Part shown: piece after piece, positions 22,849-30,516 of the stretch
How the letters are laid out: each line of letters opens with the position of its first letter
How positions within the stretch are numbered: position 1 is the stretch's first letter
NCBI GenBank assembly: GCA_964448645.1
Contig: CAYUZY010000008.1
Location: 1-30,516, forward strand
DNA from: GCA-2719315 sp964448645
Lineage (GTDB): Bacteria > Bacteroidota > Bacteroidia > Flavobacteriales > Flavobacteriaceae
DNA length: 30,516 nt
Direction of reading: 5' to 3'
Notes under the pieces: model-generated
What the model saw: the letters and a program-made list of their open reading frames with translations, nothing else
Told to the model about the DNA's origin: nothing
Database searches by the model: none
Program-made: the position numbers and the translations under genes

Positions 22849-25005
22849 ATGAGGTATTATTTATTTCTTTTAGTTCTAACATTTTATATTAAATCTTTTT
22901 CTCAGACAAATGATCTATCTATTTCATCAATTGTAGATCAAGATTACTCTCCTGAAAGAATAGAGTCAATAAAACAACTAAAAAAAAGTAAAGGTTTTAC
23001 AAGAATAAAAATTGATTATAAAAAGAAAATTTCATCAATATTGTATTTTGATTATAAACTTAAATTTTTTGACACATTAATTAGTTCATCAAATTCTATT
23101 ATCCCTTTTTTTACAGAATATTATTTTTCTCGTGATGAAAAAAAAATATTGTTAGAAACGGAGACAGATAAAATATATAGAAGATCAAAGCAATCTATAT
23201 ATTATGTTTACGACATTAAAAAAGAAAAAATAAATAAAGTTTTTGTTGATAAAATTCAGGAACCTCTTTTTTCCCCTGATGGTAGTAAAGTTGCTTTTAT
23301 TTACAAAAGAAATATTTATATAAAAGATTTATCTAATAATAAAACAGAAAAAATAATTGATGATGGTAATTATCAAATATTAAATGGCATTACAGACTGG
23401 GTATATGAAGAAGAGTTTGGATTTGTTAGAGCTTTTGATTGGAGTCCAGATAGTAATAATATAGCCTATATGAAATTTGATGAATCTAAAGTCCCTATTT
23501 TTTCCATGGATATTTATGGTTCAGATTTATATCAGTTTCCTTATATGTTTAGATATCCTAAAGCAGGAGAAAAGAATTCAATTGTAAGTATAAAGCTATA
23601 TAATATTGAAACCAAAAAAACTAAAAAAATTCAATTTGGTGATAAAGTTCCGTATTATATTCCAAGAATGAACTTTGATTTAACTCAAAATAAATTATAT
23701 GTTCAAACTATAAATAGATTGCAAAATCATTTGAAATTATGGAAAATAGATATTAGAGATAACAAACCTGTCATAATATTAGAAGAAAAAGACAAATATT
23801 ATGTTTCTATCCATGATCATTTAAAAATTTTAAATGATAAAAGTTTTTTGTGGACTAGTGAAAGAGATGGATATAATCATATATATCATTATTCAGAAAA
23901 CGGAAAATTAATTAATCAAATTACTAAAGGACCTTGGGATGTTACAAGTTTATATAGATATAATGAAAAGAGCAAAGAAATTTATTATCAATCAGTTCAA
24001 AAAGGAAGTATTAATAGGACAATACATAGTATTAGTATAAATGGGAAAAAAAGTAAGCTTTTTGGATCAGTCAAAGGTTTTAATGGTGCTAATTTTAGTT
24101 TTGATGGTAAATATTTTGTTTATTCTTATTCTGATGAAAAAACACCTCCAGTATATTATTTATGTGATTCAAATAAAGGAAAAAAAATTAAAGAGTTGTT
24201 AAATAATTCGGATTTAAAATTAAGCTTGTCAAAATATAAATTGCCAAATAAAGAGTTTTCAGAAATTCATATTAATGGTGAAAAATTAAACATGTGGATG
24301 TTAAAGCCAAATAATTTCAGTCCTAGTAAAAATTATCCTGTCCTTATGTATCAATATTCAGGCCCTGGTTCTCAGCAAGTTTCAAATAGATGGGGAAATG
24401 AAAGGTCTTTATGGCATAAATTGTTAGCAAATATGGGATATGTTATAGTTTGTGTCGATGGAAGGGGAACTGGTTTTAAAGGTAGTGAATTTAAAAAAAT
24501 GACTTATTTAAATTTGGTTAAATATGAAACTTTAGACCAGATTAGTGTTGCTAAAAAAATAGGAGAATTACCATATATAGATTCTCAAAGAATTGGTATT
24601 TGGGGTTGGAGTTTTGGAGGTCACATGGCTACTAATTGTCTGTTAAAAGGCAATGATATATTTTCAATGGCCATTGCAGTAGCACCAGTTACAAATTGGA
24701 GATTTTACGACACAATATATACAGAACGATTTATGAGGACACCGCAAGAAAATCCAGATGGATATGATCTTAATTCACCTATTAACTATGCAGATAAATT
24801 AAAAGGTAAATTTTTAATAATTCATGGTTCTGCAGATGACAATGTACATGTTCAAAACACAATGCGTATGGTTGAAGCATTAATTCAAAATGATAAACAA
24901 TTTGAGTGGATGATATATCCTGATAAAAATCATGGAATTTATGGAGGAAACACGACTAAGCATTTATATACTAAAATGACTAATTTTATATTAAATAATC
25001 TATAA
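22849..25005 (+). CDS. Dipeptidyl peptidase IV-like serine peptidase (S9B)
   Basis: This 718-aa exported peptidase cuts Xaa-Pro dipeptides from the N-termini of peptides. It has a signal peptide (cleavage near SFSQ), an eight-bladed propeller at about 30-470 and an alpha/beta-hydrolase domain to the end. The catalytic triad is visible: S588 in GWSFGGH, D663 in HGSADDNVH and H695 in KNHGIYGG. The double-Glu motif that holds the substrate N-terminus is present as WVYEEEFG (E188/E189), typical of DPP-IV. The length matches the flavobacterial S9B group. It is followed after 2 bp by a peptide transporter gene, so released dipeptides would be imported by the product of the same operon. The divergent intergenic gap shows no clean promoter box. 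Confidence 0.95.
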   Translation: MRYYLFLLVLTFYIKSFSQTNDLSISSIVDQDYSPERIESIKQLKKSKGFTRIKIDYKKKISSILYFDYKLKFFDTLISSSNSIIPFFTEYYFSRDEKKILLETETDKIYRRSKQSIYYVYDIKKEKINKVFVDKIQEPLFSPDGSKVAFIYKRNIYIKDLSNNKTEKIIDDGNYQILNGITDWVYEEEFGFVRAFDWSPDSNNIAYMKFDESKVPIFSMDIYGSDLYQFPYMFRYPKAGEKNSIVSIKLYNIETKKTKKIQFGDKVPYYIPRMNFDLTQNKLYVQTINRLQNHLKLWKIDIRDNKPVIILEEKDKYYVSIHDHLKILNDKSFLWTSERDGYNHIYHYSENGKLINQITKGPWDVTSLYRYNEKSKEIYYQSVQKGSINRTIHSISINGKKSKLFGSVKGFNGANFSFDGKYFVYSYSDEKTPPVYYLCDSNKGKKIKELLNNSDLKLSLSKYKLPNKEFSEIHINGEKLNMWMLKPNNFSPSKNYPVLMYQYSGPGSQQVSNRWGNERSLWHKLLANMGYVIVCVDGRGTGFKGSEFKKMTYLNLVKYETLDQISVAKKIGELPYIDSQRIGIWGWSFGGHMATNCLLKGNDIFSMAIAVAPVTNWRFYDTIYTERFMRTPQENPDGYDLNSPINYADKLKGKFLIIHGSADDNVHVQNTMRMVEALIQNDKQFEWMIYPDKNHGIYGGNTTKHLYTKMTNFILNNL

Positions 25006-25007
25006 TT

Positions 25008-26579
25008 ATGGAAAATCAATTATTTAACGGAAGTTTATTAAATCAAAAAACAATTTTAGGTCATCCATCAGGTCTTTTTGTATTGTTTTTCACTGAAATG
25101 TGGGAAAGATTTTCATATTATGGAATGAGAGCAATATTAGTACTTTTTTTAGTTTCTTCATTTATAGATGGAGGATGGGGATGGGAGAGAAGTGAAGCTT
25201 TAGTTCTTTATGGATGGTATACAGGACTTGTTTATATAACTCCAATTTTTGGAGGATTGATTGCGGATAAATATATGGGGTATAGGAAAGCAGTAATTTT
25301 AGGAGCATTTTTAATGACTTTAGGACATCTTGCAATGGCTTTTGAAGTAACTGCAGATTTTTTCTTGTTTATTGGTCTTAGTTTATTAATTATTGGTAAT
25401 GGATTTTTTAAACCAAATATAAGCTCGATTGTTGGACAGCTCTACAAAACAGAAGGTAAAGATAAAGATGCTGGATACACAATTTTTTATATGGGAATAA
25501 ATTCAGGTGCATTTTTAGGAATTTTACTTTGTGGATATATTGGTGAAAATATTAATTGGCATTATGGGTTTGGTCTTGCGGGAATATTCATGTTATTGGG
25601 AGGGTTACAGTTTTATTATTCCCAAAAGATTTTTGGTGAAATAGGATTATTAAACAGAAATTTAATAAATAATAATGACAAAAAAGATAAAATAAAAGAA
25701 GATATAGATGATAAAAAGACTGATTCGAAGGTAGTTATTGACAGACTAATTGTAATTGTAATTTTTTCATTTTCAACAATATTTTTTTGGTGGGCATTTG
25801 AACAAGCTGGTGGATCAATGACAATTTTTGCTTCAGATTATACTGATAGAAATTTAATTGGTCAAGGTGCCTTTGTTTTTAAAATTTTTAATTCTCTTAT
25901 TACAATTATTCCTTTAATTATTATTACTTATATTTTATATCTTTTATATATAAAAACTTCTTCAAGTTTAACTTTATCAAATACTTTTTTAATCATCAGT
26001 TTTGTGATTATATGGATAATTGTTCTTTGGATGCTAGGTAGAGAGTTTGAAAATAATTCAACAAAAATTCCAGCTTCATGGTTTGGTATTTTAAATTCTT
26101 TTTACATTATTGTTTTTGCACCTGTTTTATCAAGAATTTGGCAAAGTAGATTTAATCCCTCTGGTCCATTTAAATTTGGGATTGGTTTAATTTTATTAGC
26201 CTTTGGATTTGGTATTTTATCTTTCGGTTCTTTATCTATTCCTCTTGGTGCTAAAACGGCTTCAGTTAGTATGTTTTTTTTAATTTTTGCTTATTTATTT
26301 CATACTCTTGGAGAATTGTGTGTATCCCCTGTTGGTTTGTCATATATAAGTAAATTAGCACCAAAAAAATTGATAGGTTTGATGTTTGGCGTATGGTTTT
26401 TAGCAAATACAATTGCTAATTCAGCTGCAGGATTCACTGGAAGTTTTATTGATCCAATTACAGAAGAATATGGTTTGTCAATTTTCTTTTTAATTTTCAC
26501 TGTAATACCTATATTTGCTGGCATTATTATGCTATTGCTAAATAATAAAATAATTAAGATGATGCATGGTATCAATTAA
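25008..26579 (+). CDS. POT-family proton-coupled oligopeptide transporter
   Basis: This 523-aa inner-membrane transporter of the PTR2/POT family takes up di- and tripeptides with protons. The proton-coupling ExxERF motif is seen as EMWERFSYYG (E30, E33, R34), and the second PTR2 signature as FYMGINSGAFLG at about 160-171. Twelve or more hydrophobic segments are present, with a polar lysine/aspartate-rich loop near 220-245 between the two halves. It begins 2 bp after the dipeptidyl peptidase gene and overlaps the thioredoxin gene by 14 bp, so all three are co-transcribed. Substrate assignment to short peptides is strong by family and by its neighbour. Confidence 0.95.
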   Translation: MENQLFNGSLLNQKTILGHPSGLFVLFFTEMWERFSYYGMRAILVLFLVSSFIDGGWGWERSEALVLYGWYTGLVYITPIFGGLIADKYMGYRKAVILGAFLMTLGHLAMAFEVTADFFLFIGLSLLIIGNGFFKPNISSIVGQLYKTEGKDKDAGYTIFYMGINSGAFLGILLCGYIGENINWHYGFGLAGIFMLLGGLQFYYSQKIFGEIGLLNRNLINNNDKKDKIKEDIDDKKTDSKVVIDRLIVIVIFSFSTIFFWWAFEQAGGSMTIFASDYTDRNLIGQGAFVFKIFNSLITIIPLIIITYILYLLYIKTSSSLTLSNTFLIISFVIIWIIVLWMLGREFENNSTKIPASWFGILNSFYIIVFAPVLSRIWQSRFNPSGPFKFGIGLILLAFGFGILSFGSLSIPLGAKTASVSMFFLIFAYLFHTLGELCVSPVGLSYISKLAPKKLIGLMFGVWFLANTIANSAAGFTGSFIDPITEEYGLSIFFLIFTVIPIFAGIIMLLLNNKIIKMMHGIN

Positions 26580-27150
26580 AAAACTTTTTATTTTAAACTA
26601 CAATTTTAGGTTTATTTTAATATCTATTATTTTATTTAATAATTTTTTTTCTTTAGCTCAAAGTAAAAAAATTAATTGGATGACTTTTGCCGAAGCCATA
26701 GAGGCTCAAAAAAAAATACCTAAAAAAATTTTAATGGATGTTTATACAACTTGGTGTGGTCCTTGTAAATTAATGGATAAAAACACATTTCAAAATCCGG
26801 ATGTAGTAAATTATGTTAATAAATATTACTATGCAGTTAAGTTTAATGGAGAGGGAAATGAAATAGTTTATTTTTTTAATAGAACATTTAATAATCCAAA
26901 TTATGATCCAAACAGAAATGGAAGAAATGCTACTCATCAGTTAACTCAATTTTTGGGAATAAACGGATATCCAACTGTTGTTTTTTTTAGTGAAAATGCT
27001 GACCCTATAATGCCCTTAGTGGGTTATTATAAACCTCAACAAATAGAGCTTTTTTTAAAAATGATTAAACAAGGAGATTATCAAGTTTTCAGTAAGCCTG
27101 AAGATTTTGAGAATTATCAAAAAAACTTTAGACCAAGATTTAGAGGTTAA
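26566..27150 (+). CDS. Periplasmic thioredoxin-fold protein
   Basis: This 194-aa protein has an N-terminal hydrophobic signal (about 14-31, cleavage near SLAQ) and a thioredoxin domain. The redox motif WCGPCK is at 63-68 (C64, C67), preceded by KILMDVYTT, and the cis-proline loop appears as NGYPTVVFF. An insertion rich in Asn between the CXXC helix and the cis-Pro is typical of the thioredoxin_7/DUF255-like exported group. It probably keeps cysteines of envelope proteins reduced or isomerised. Its ATG lies inside the end of the transporter gene (14-bp overlap), so it is translationally coupled. It is convergent with lpxB with 5 bp between stops. Confidence 0.9.
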   Translation: MVSIKKLFILNYNFRFILISIILFNNFFSLAQSKKINWMTFAEAIEAQKKIPKKILMDVYTTWCGPCKLMDKNTFQNPDVVNYVNKYYYAVKFNGEGNEIVYFFNRTFNNPNYDPNRNGRNATHQLTQFLGINGYPTVVFFSENADPIMPLVGYYKPQQIELFLKMIKQGDYQVFSKPEDFENYQKNFRPRFRG

Positions 27151-27155
27151 ATAAA

Positions 27156-28262
27156 TTACTTTATTGAATTAATAATTAATTGTGATGTTTTTTCACTTGC
27201 TTTATTATTCCCAATGGTTTTAATTAGCGTTTCGTAGTCTTTTAGAATTGATTTGTTTTTTTTCATTAAAAGATCTTTAAGTTCCACAGTAATTTTATTT
27301 GCGGTACAATTTTTTTGAATTAGTTCTTTTATGACCTCTTTATTTAAAATTAAATTAACAAGTGATATATAATTTATTTTCACTAACCTTTTAGCTATAA
27401 AATAACTTATTGGACTTGTTTTATAACAAACTAATTGAGGAGTTTTTAACAAGGCAGTTTCTAAAGTTGCTGTACCACTAGTAACTAGAGCAGCTTTAGA
27501 ATGGGTTAATAAATTATAGGTGTTATTGTGTATAATTTTAATAGTAGTATTTTTTAAAATTGAAAGGTAAAATTTCGAATCTATTGAAGGTGCAGCAGCA
27601 ATTACAAACTGAAAAGATTTAAAGTTTTTTGCAACATCTATAAATATTGGAAGAATTTTTTTTATTTCCTGTTTCCTGCTTCCAGGCATTAGAGTTATGA
27701 TTTCTTTTTTTAGATCTAAATTATTTTTTTTAATAAAAGAGGGTTCTTTTTTAAGTTTTAATATGTGCTCAACAATAGGGTGGCCAACATATTCAACATT
27801 TAAAGAATGTTTTTTTTCAAAATAATTTTTTTCAAAAGGAAGTATAACATATAAATTATCAATATATTTTTTTAAAATTTTAACTCTGTTTTCTTTCCAA
27901 GCCCAAACCTGAGGGCTTATATAGTATTGATTATTAAAAGAAAATTTTTTAGCCCATTTTGCAATTCTTAAATTAAATCCAGGATAATCAATATAAATTA
28001 TACTATCTGGATTAAATAAAATTATATCTTTTTTGCATAAAGAAATATTATGAATGATTGATCTTAAATTTAATAAAACTTCCCAAAAACCCATAAAGGC
28101 TAGGTCTTTAATGTGTTTTACTATAGTTGCTCCTTCTGATTTCATTAAATCTCCACCCCAACATCTAATAATTGCATTTGAATCTTTTTTTTTGATTTCT
28201 TTAATTAGATTAGCTCCATGTAAATCTCCTGAGGCTTCTCCTGCAATTATATAATATTTCAT
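27156..28262 (-). CDS. lpxB: Lipid-A-disaccharide synthase
   Basis: This 368-aa GT-B glycosyltransferase (family GT19) joins UDP-2,3-diacylglucosamine and lipid X to form the lipid A disaccharide at the inner membrane. Diagnostic segments are IIAGEASGDLHGANL at the N-terminus, DLAFMGFWEVL at about 53-63, FNPDSIIYIDYPGFNLRIA, YISPQVWAWKENRV at about 114-127, EYVGHPIVE, LMPGSRKQEIKK at about 192-203, and ALVTSGTATLETALLKTPQLVCYK near the end. All match LpxB. Its ATG overlaps the TGA of the upstream small membrane gene (4 bp), showing coupling in the surE-small-lpxB operon. It shows the presence of Gram-negative outer-membrane lipid A. Confidence 0.97.
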   Translation of the reverse strand: MKYYIIAGEASGDLHGANLIKEIKKKDSNAIIRCWGGDLMKSEGATIVKHIKDLAFMGFWEVLLNLRSIIHNISLCKKDIILFNPDSIIYIDYPGFNLRIAKWAKKFSFNNQYYISPQVWAWKENRVKILKKYIDNLYVILPFEKNYFEKKHSLNVEYVGHPIVEHILKLKKEPSFIKKNNLDLKKEIITLMPGSRKQEIKKILPIFIDVAKNFKSFQFVIAAAPSIDSKFYLSILKNTTIKIIHNNTYNLLTHSKAALVTSGTATLETALLKTPQLVCYKTSPISYFIAKRLVKINYISLVNLILNKEVIKELIQKNCTANKITVELKDLLMKKNKSILKDYETLIKTIGNNKASEKTSQLIINSIK

Positions 28263-28549
28263 TTTAATTTTAAAAAGGCTATAATTAAAACAACTAGAAT
28301 TAGAAATGCTACTAGACCCGAAGCAAAGGTTATTCTGTTTCTTTTTATGGCTATAAAAAATATAGGCAAGTTAATTAATGAAGATAATGCAATTAATCCT
28401 GCTAATTTATTGTTATTATATGAATACTCAAGAGTATATTCAATTGGATCATCTGATAATATTAGAAGAAAGACAATTAAAACAAAAGAGGTCCATAAAA
28501 CTCCACTAATAATACCAAAATAAAATTTTTTATTTTTTATAAAGTCCAT
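28259..28549 (-). CDS. Small membrane protein between surE and lpxB (96 aa)
   Basis: The 96-aa product has three hydrophobic segments (about 10-31, 47-67 and 74-93) with a basic N-terminus (MDFIKNKKFYF) and a KRNR motif in the second loop. No enzyme motif is seen. The gene overlaps surE by 13 bp at its start and lpxB by 4 bp at its end, with the ATGA junction of coupled translation. A protein of this type is repeatedly found in this position in flavobacteria, so a role in lipid A or membrane work is a guess from context only. The stop is TGA, which shows TGA is used as a normal stop here. Confidence 0.8.
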   Translation of the reverse strand: MDFIKNKKFYFGIISGVLWTSFVLIVFLLILSDDPIEYTLEYSYNNNKLAGLIALSSLINLPIFFIAIKRNRITFASGLVAFLILVVLIIAFLKLK

Positions 28550-29307
28550 TTTTTTATTTCATTAATTGCTTTATATGCTGTAAAATCAAATTGAGTTGGA
28601 ACAATTGAAATATAACCTTTATCAAGAGCATATTCATCAGTATCTTTTCCATTATCTTCATTAATGAATTTTCCTGTTAACCAATAATATTTTTGGCCAT
28701 GAGGGTTTATTCTTTTATCAAACTCTTCAATCCAGTAGGTGTTTGCTTGACGGCAAACTTTAATTCCTTTGATTTCTTTTTCTTTTAATTTCGGAAAATT
28801 TACATTTAAAACTACTCCTTTAGGAAGCCCTTTTTTAATTGCTTCTAAAGTTATTTTTCTAACGAATTTTTTAATATTATTAAAATTCGCATTCCATCTG
28901 TAGTCAAGTAATGAAAACCCTATAGCTGGGATACCTTCAATGGAAGCTTCAATTGCAGCACTCATTGTGCCAGAATATATTACATTTATTGATGAATTTG
29001 ATCCATGATTTATTCCAGAAACACAAATGTCAGGTTTCCTGTCCATCAGCTCATTTATACCAAGTTTAACACAATCTGCAGGAGTACCTGAACAACTATA
29101 TTCTTTTTGAGGTCCTTGATGATTTTTAATTAAATGACTTTGTAAAGTTGAATTTATTGTAATTGCATGCCCCATACCAGATTGAGGACTTTCAGGAGCT
29201 ACTACTACTACATCTCCAATTTTTACCATAACGTCAATTAAAGCTCTTATTCCAGGGGCATTAATTCCATCATCATTAGTAACTAGAATTAAAGGTTTTT
29301 CTTTCAT
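28537..29307 (-). CDS. surE: 5'/3'-nucleotidase SurE
   Basis: This 256-aa cytoplasmic, metal-dependent nucleotidase removes phosphate from nucleoside monophosphates and is linked to stationary-phase survival. The metal site is clear: ILVTNDDGINAPGI (D12, D13), VVAPESPQSGMGHAIT (S43) and CVSGINHGSNSS (N100). SGTPADCVKLGI at about 73-84 is also conserved. Length is as usual for the family. It is the first gene of the minus-strand operon with the small membrane gene and lpxB, and it is divergent from the C-terminal processing protease gene (104 bp between starts). Confidence 0.97.
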   Translation of the reverse strand: MKEKPLILVTNDDGINAPGIRALIDVMVKIGDVVVVAPESPQSGMGHAITINSTLQSHLIKNHQGPQKEYSCSGTPADCVKLGINELMDRKPDICVSGINHGSNSSINVIYSGTMSAAIEASIEGIPAIGFSLLDYRWNANFNNIKKFVRKITLEAIKKGLPKGVVLNVNFPKLKEKEIKGIKVCRQANTYWIEEFDKRINPHGQKYYWLTGKFINEDNGKDTDEYALDKGYISIVPTQFDFTAYKAINEIKKWTL

Positions 29308-29379
29308 TATGCTAATTTATGAATTCTTAAACCTGTTTAATAAAAAAGATTACTAATAAATACATTTTTATTAAATCCC

Positions 29380-29387
29380 TATATTTG
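29380..29387 (+). promoter_or_regulatory. Candidate -7 box TATATTTG for the processing protease gene
   Basis: TATATTTG is a perfect match to TAnnTTTG and lies 24 bp before the ATG at 29412. No clear TTTG at -33 is seen. It is the same octamer found upstream of tRNA-Phe and the interrupted DUF5916 gene. Confidence 0.55.
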
Positions 29388-29411
29388 AGTATTAATATAA
29401 AATCAATTCAA

Positions 29412-30516
29412 ATGAGGTTTTTCTCAATATTTTTTATATTTATTTTTTTTCTTTATGGTTTTAACAATAAAGAAGCAAACACTGACAAGGATAAATTATT
29501 AATTGAAATTATATCTTATGTTATAGAAAGAGGTCATTATGATCCAAAAGAAATTAATGATGACTTTTCTGAAAAAGTTTTTGAAAAATATTTAGAAAAT
29601 ATTGACGGACAACATAGGTTCTTATTAGAATCAGATATTAAAACCTTTTCAAGGTTTAAATATAAAATTGATGATCAAATTAAAAATGCTGATTTAGATT
29701 TTTTTAATTTGTCTTATGAAATTATTCTTAATAGAATTGGTGAAGTCAAATCTTTTTATAAAGACCTTCTTGAAACTCCTTTTGATTTCACAAGAGATGA
29801 AAATATAATTTTAGATTATAAAAATCAATCATATTTTGTATCACAAATTCAGTTGAAAAAATATTGGAGAAATAGATTTAAATTAAGTACTCTTGATAGG
29901 TTTACAACTAAAAAAGAAGAAGAAAATGACAAGTTTCAAAACGATAGTCTTTATCAAATTAAATCAGATCAAATTTTAGAAGAAGAATCAAGAAAAATTA
30001 CTTTAGATAATATGGATTATTTTTTTCAAAACTATTCTGAATTTACTCGAAAAGATTGGTTTTCGATTTATTTAAACTCAATTGTTGAACAATTTGATCC
30101 ACATACATTTTATTTCGCTCCATCTGATAAAGATAAATTTGATACAAGCATGTCTGGAAAATTTGAAGGTATTGGGGCAAGACTTACTAAAAGAAATCAA
30201 GAAGTTAAAATTGTTGAAATTATTTCAGGTGGACCATTATGGAGGGATAAATTACTAGAGGTTGGAGATATAATATTGAAAGTAGGTCAAAAAAACGAGG
30301 AATCTGTTGATATTTCTGGGATGAGACTGGATGATGCAGTTAAGTTAATTAAAGGTCCTAAAGGGACAGAAGTCTTTTTAACTGTAAAAAAAATTGATGG
30401 AACAATTTCTTTAGTAACTGTAGTTAGAGATATTGTTGTACTTGAAGAAACTTATGCTAAATCATCTATTATAAGAACTAAAGAAAATATTTATGGATTA
30501 ATTGAATTACCTAAGT
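29412..30516 (+). CDS. Carboxy-terminal processing (tail-specific) protease, N-terminal part
   Basis: The gene starts at ATG 29412 and is cut by the window end after 368 codons. A signal peptide (FFSIFFIFIFFLYG) is followed by the Prc/Tsp N-terminal helical domain: ERGHYDPKEINDDFSEKVF, YLENIDGQHRFLLESDI and FDPHTFYFAPSDK. A PDZ domain covers about 244-330 (GKFEGIGARLTKRN, EVGDIILKVGQ, KLIKGPKGTEVFLTV). This is the layout of the long S41 peptidases of the Prc type in Bacteroidota; the catalytic Ser/Lys region lies beyond the window. It would degrade or trim periplasmic proteins and regulate murein enzymes. It is divergent from surE. Confidence 0.93.
   Translation, partial: MRFFSIFFIFIFFLYGFNNKEANTDKDKLLIEIISYVIERGHYDPKEINDDFSEKVFEKYLENIDGQHRFLLESDIKTFSRFKYKIDDQIKNADLDFFNLSYEIILNRIGEVKSFYKDLLETPFDFTRDENIILDYKNQSYFVSQIQLKKYWRNRFKLSTLDRFTTKKEEENDKFQNDSLYQIKSDQILEEESRKITLDNMDYFFQNYSEFTRKDWFSIYLNSIVEQFDPHTFYFAPSDKDKFDTSMSGKFEGIGARLTKRNQEVKIVEIISGGPLWRDKLLEVGDIILKVGQKNEESVDISGMRLDDAVKLIKGPKGTEVFLTVKKIDGTISLVTVVRDIVVLEETYAKSSIIRTKENIYGLIELPK

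Noticed and set aside
26300..26575. Minus-strand 91-codon frame inside the POT transporter
   Set aside because: It is a reverse-strand shadow of hydrophobic codons; the plus-strand protein is clearly the conserved one.
28054..28254. Plus-strand 66-codon frame inside lpxB
   Set aside because: It lies opposite the conserved LpxB N-terminus and has no start context or neighbour support.

Overview
The window is a compact, strongly AT-rich stretch of a marine-type Bacteroidota genome, most likely a streamlined member of the Flavobacteriales. The grounds are the gene families (GYDIA-type GHMP kinase beside HMG-CoA reductase, DUF5916 outer-membrane proteins, VPS10/Asp-box proteins, a LptC-like lipoprotein), signal peptides ending in SQ/AQ, and several copies of the Bacteroidota -7 promoter box TAnnTTTG. 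The species cannot be named from the sequence alone. No stretch longer than 300 bases lacks a gene. I found no insertion sequence, CRISPR array, rRNA or prophage.

Region 1 (1-1403) holds the 3' end of a sulfatase gene interrupted by two in-frame TGA codons, followed by a lipoprotein-like formylglycine-generating enzyme (FGE) with the full catalytic cysteine pair. Region 2 (1583-4111) is an amt-glnK ammonium uptake pair, whose PII protein has Asp instead of Tyr at position 51, ended by a hairpin terminator and facing a Bax-inhibitor-1-like membrane protein. Region 3 (4160-8646) has a secreted beta-propeller-like protein, an HxlR-family regulator and a 1051-aa VPS10/sortilin-like Asp-box protein.

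Region 4 (8643-13954) is an accessory module. Two DUF5916/CBM9-like outer-membrane genes lie on the minus strand around a plus-strand PepSY membrane protein and a 51-aa ORF. One DUF5916 gene carries a single in-frame TAG, aligned to a Trp of its neighbour. Region 5 (14009-14116) is tRNA-Phe(GAA) with its own promoter and terminator.

Region 6 (14209-20537) is an envelope-biogenesis operon: coaX, an outer-membrane barrel, a TPR protein, a lptC-like lipoprotein gene, a 60-aa membrane protein and a SurA/PpiD-like prolyl isomerase. Region 7 (20538-22746) carries two mevalonate-pathway genes on the minus strand. Region 8 (22849-27150) is a peptide-use operon: dipeptidyl peptidase IV, a POT peptide transporter and a periplasmic thioredoxin. 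Region 9 (27156-29307) is surE, a small membrane protein and lpxB, tightly overlapping on the minus strand. The window ends inside a carboxy-terminal processing protease gene (29412 onward).

The core (regions 5-9) looks like ordinary conserved flavobacterial gene order. The parts worth a second look are the interrupted sulfatase beside an intact FGE, the single-stop DUF5916 gene, the PII variant, and the DUF5916-PepSY-microprotein module. I found no strong evidence for a wholly new system.
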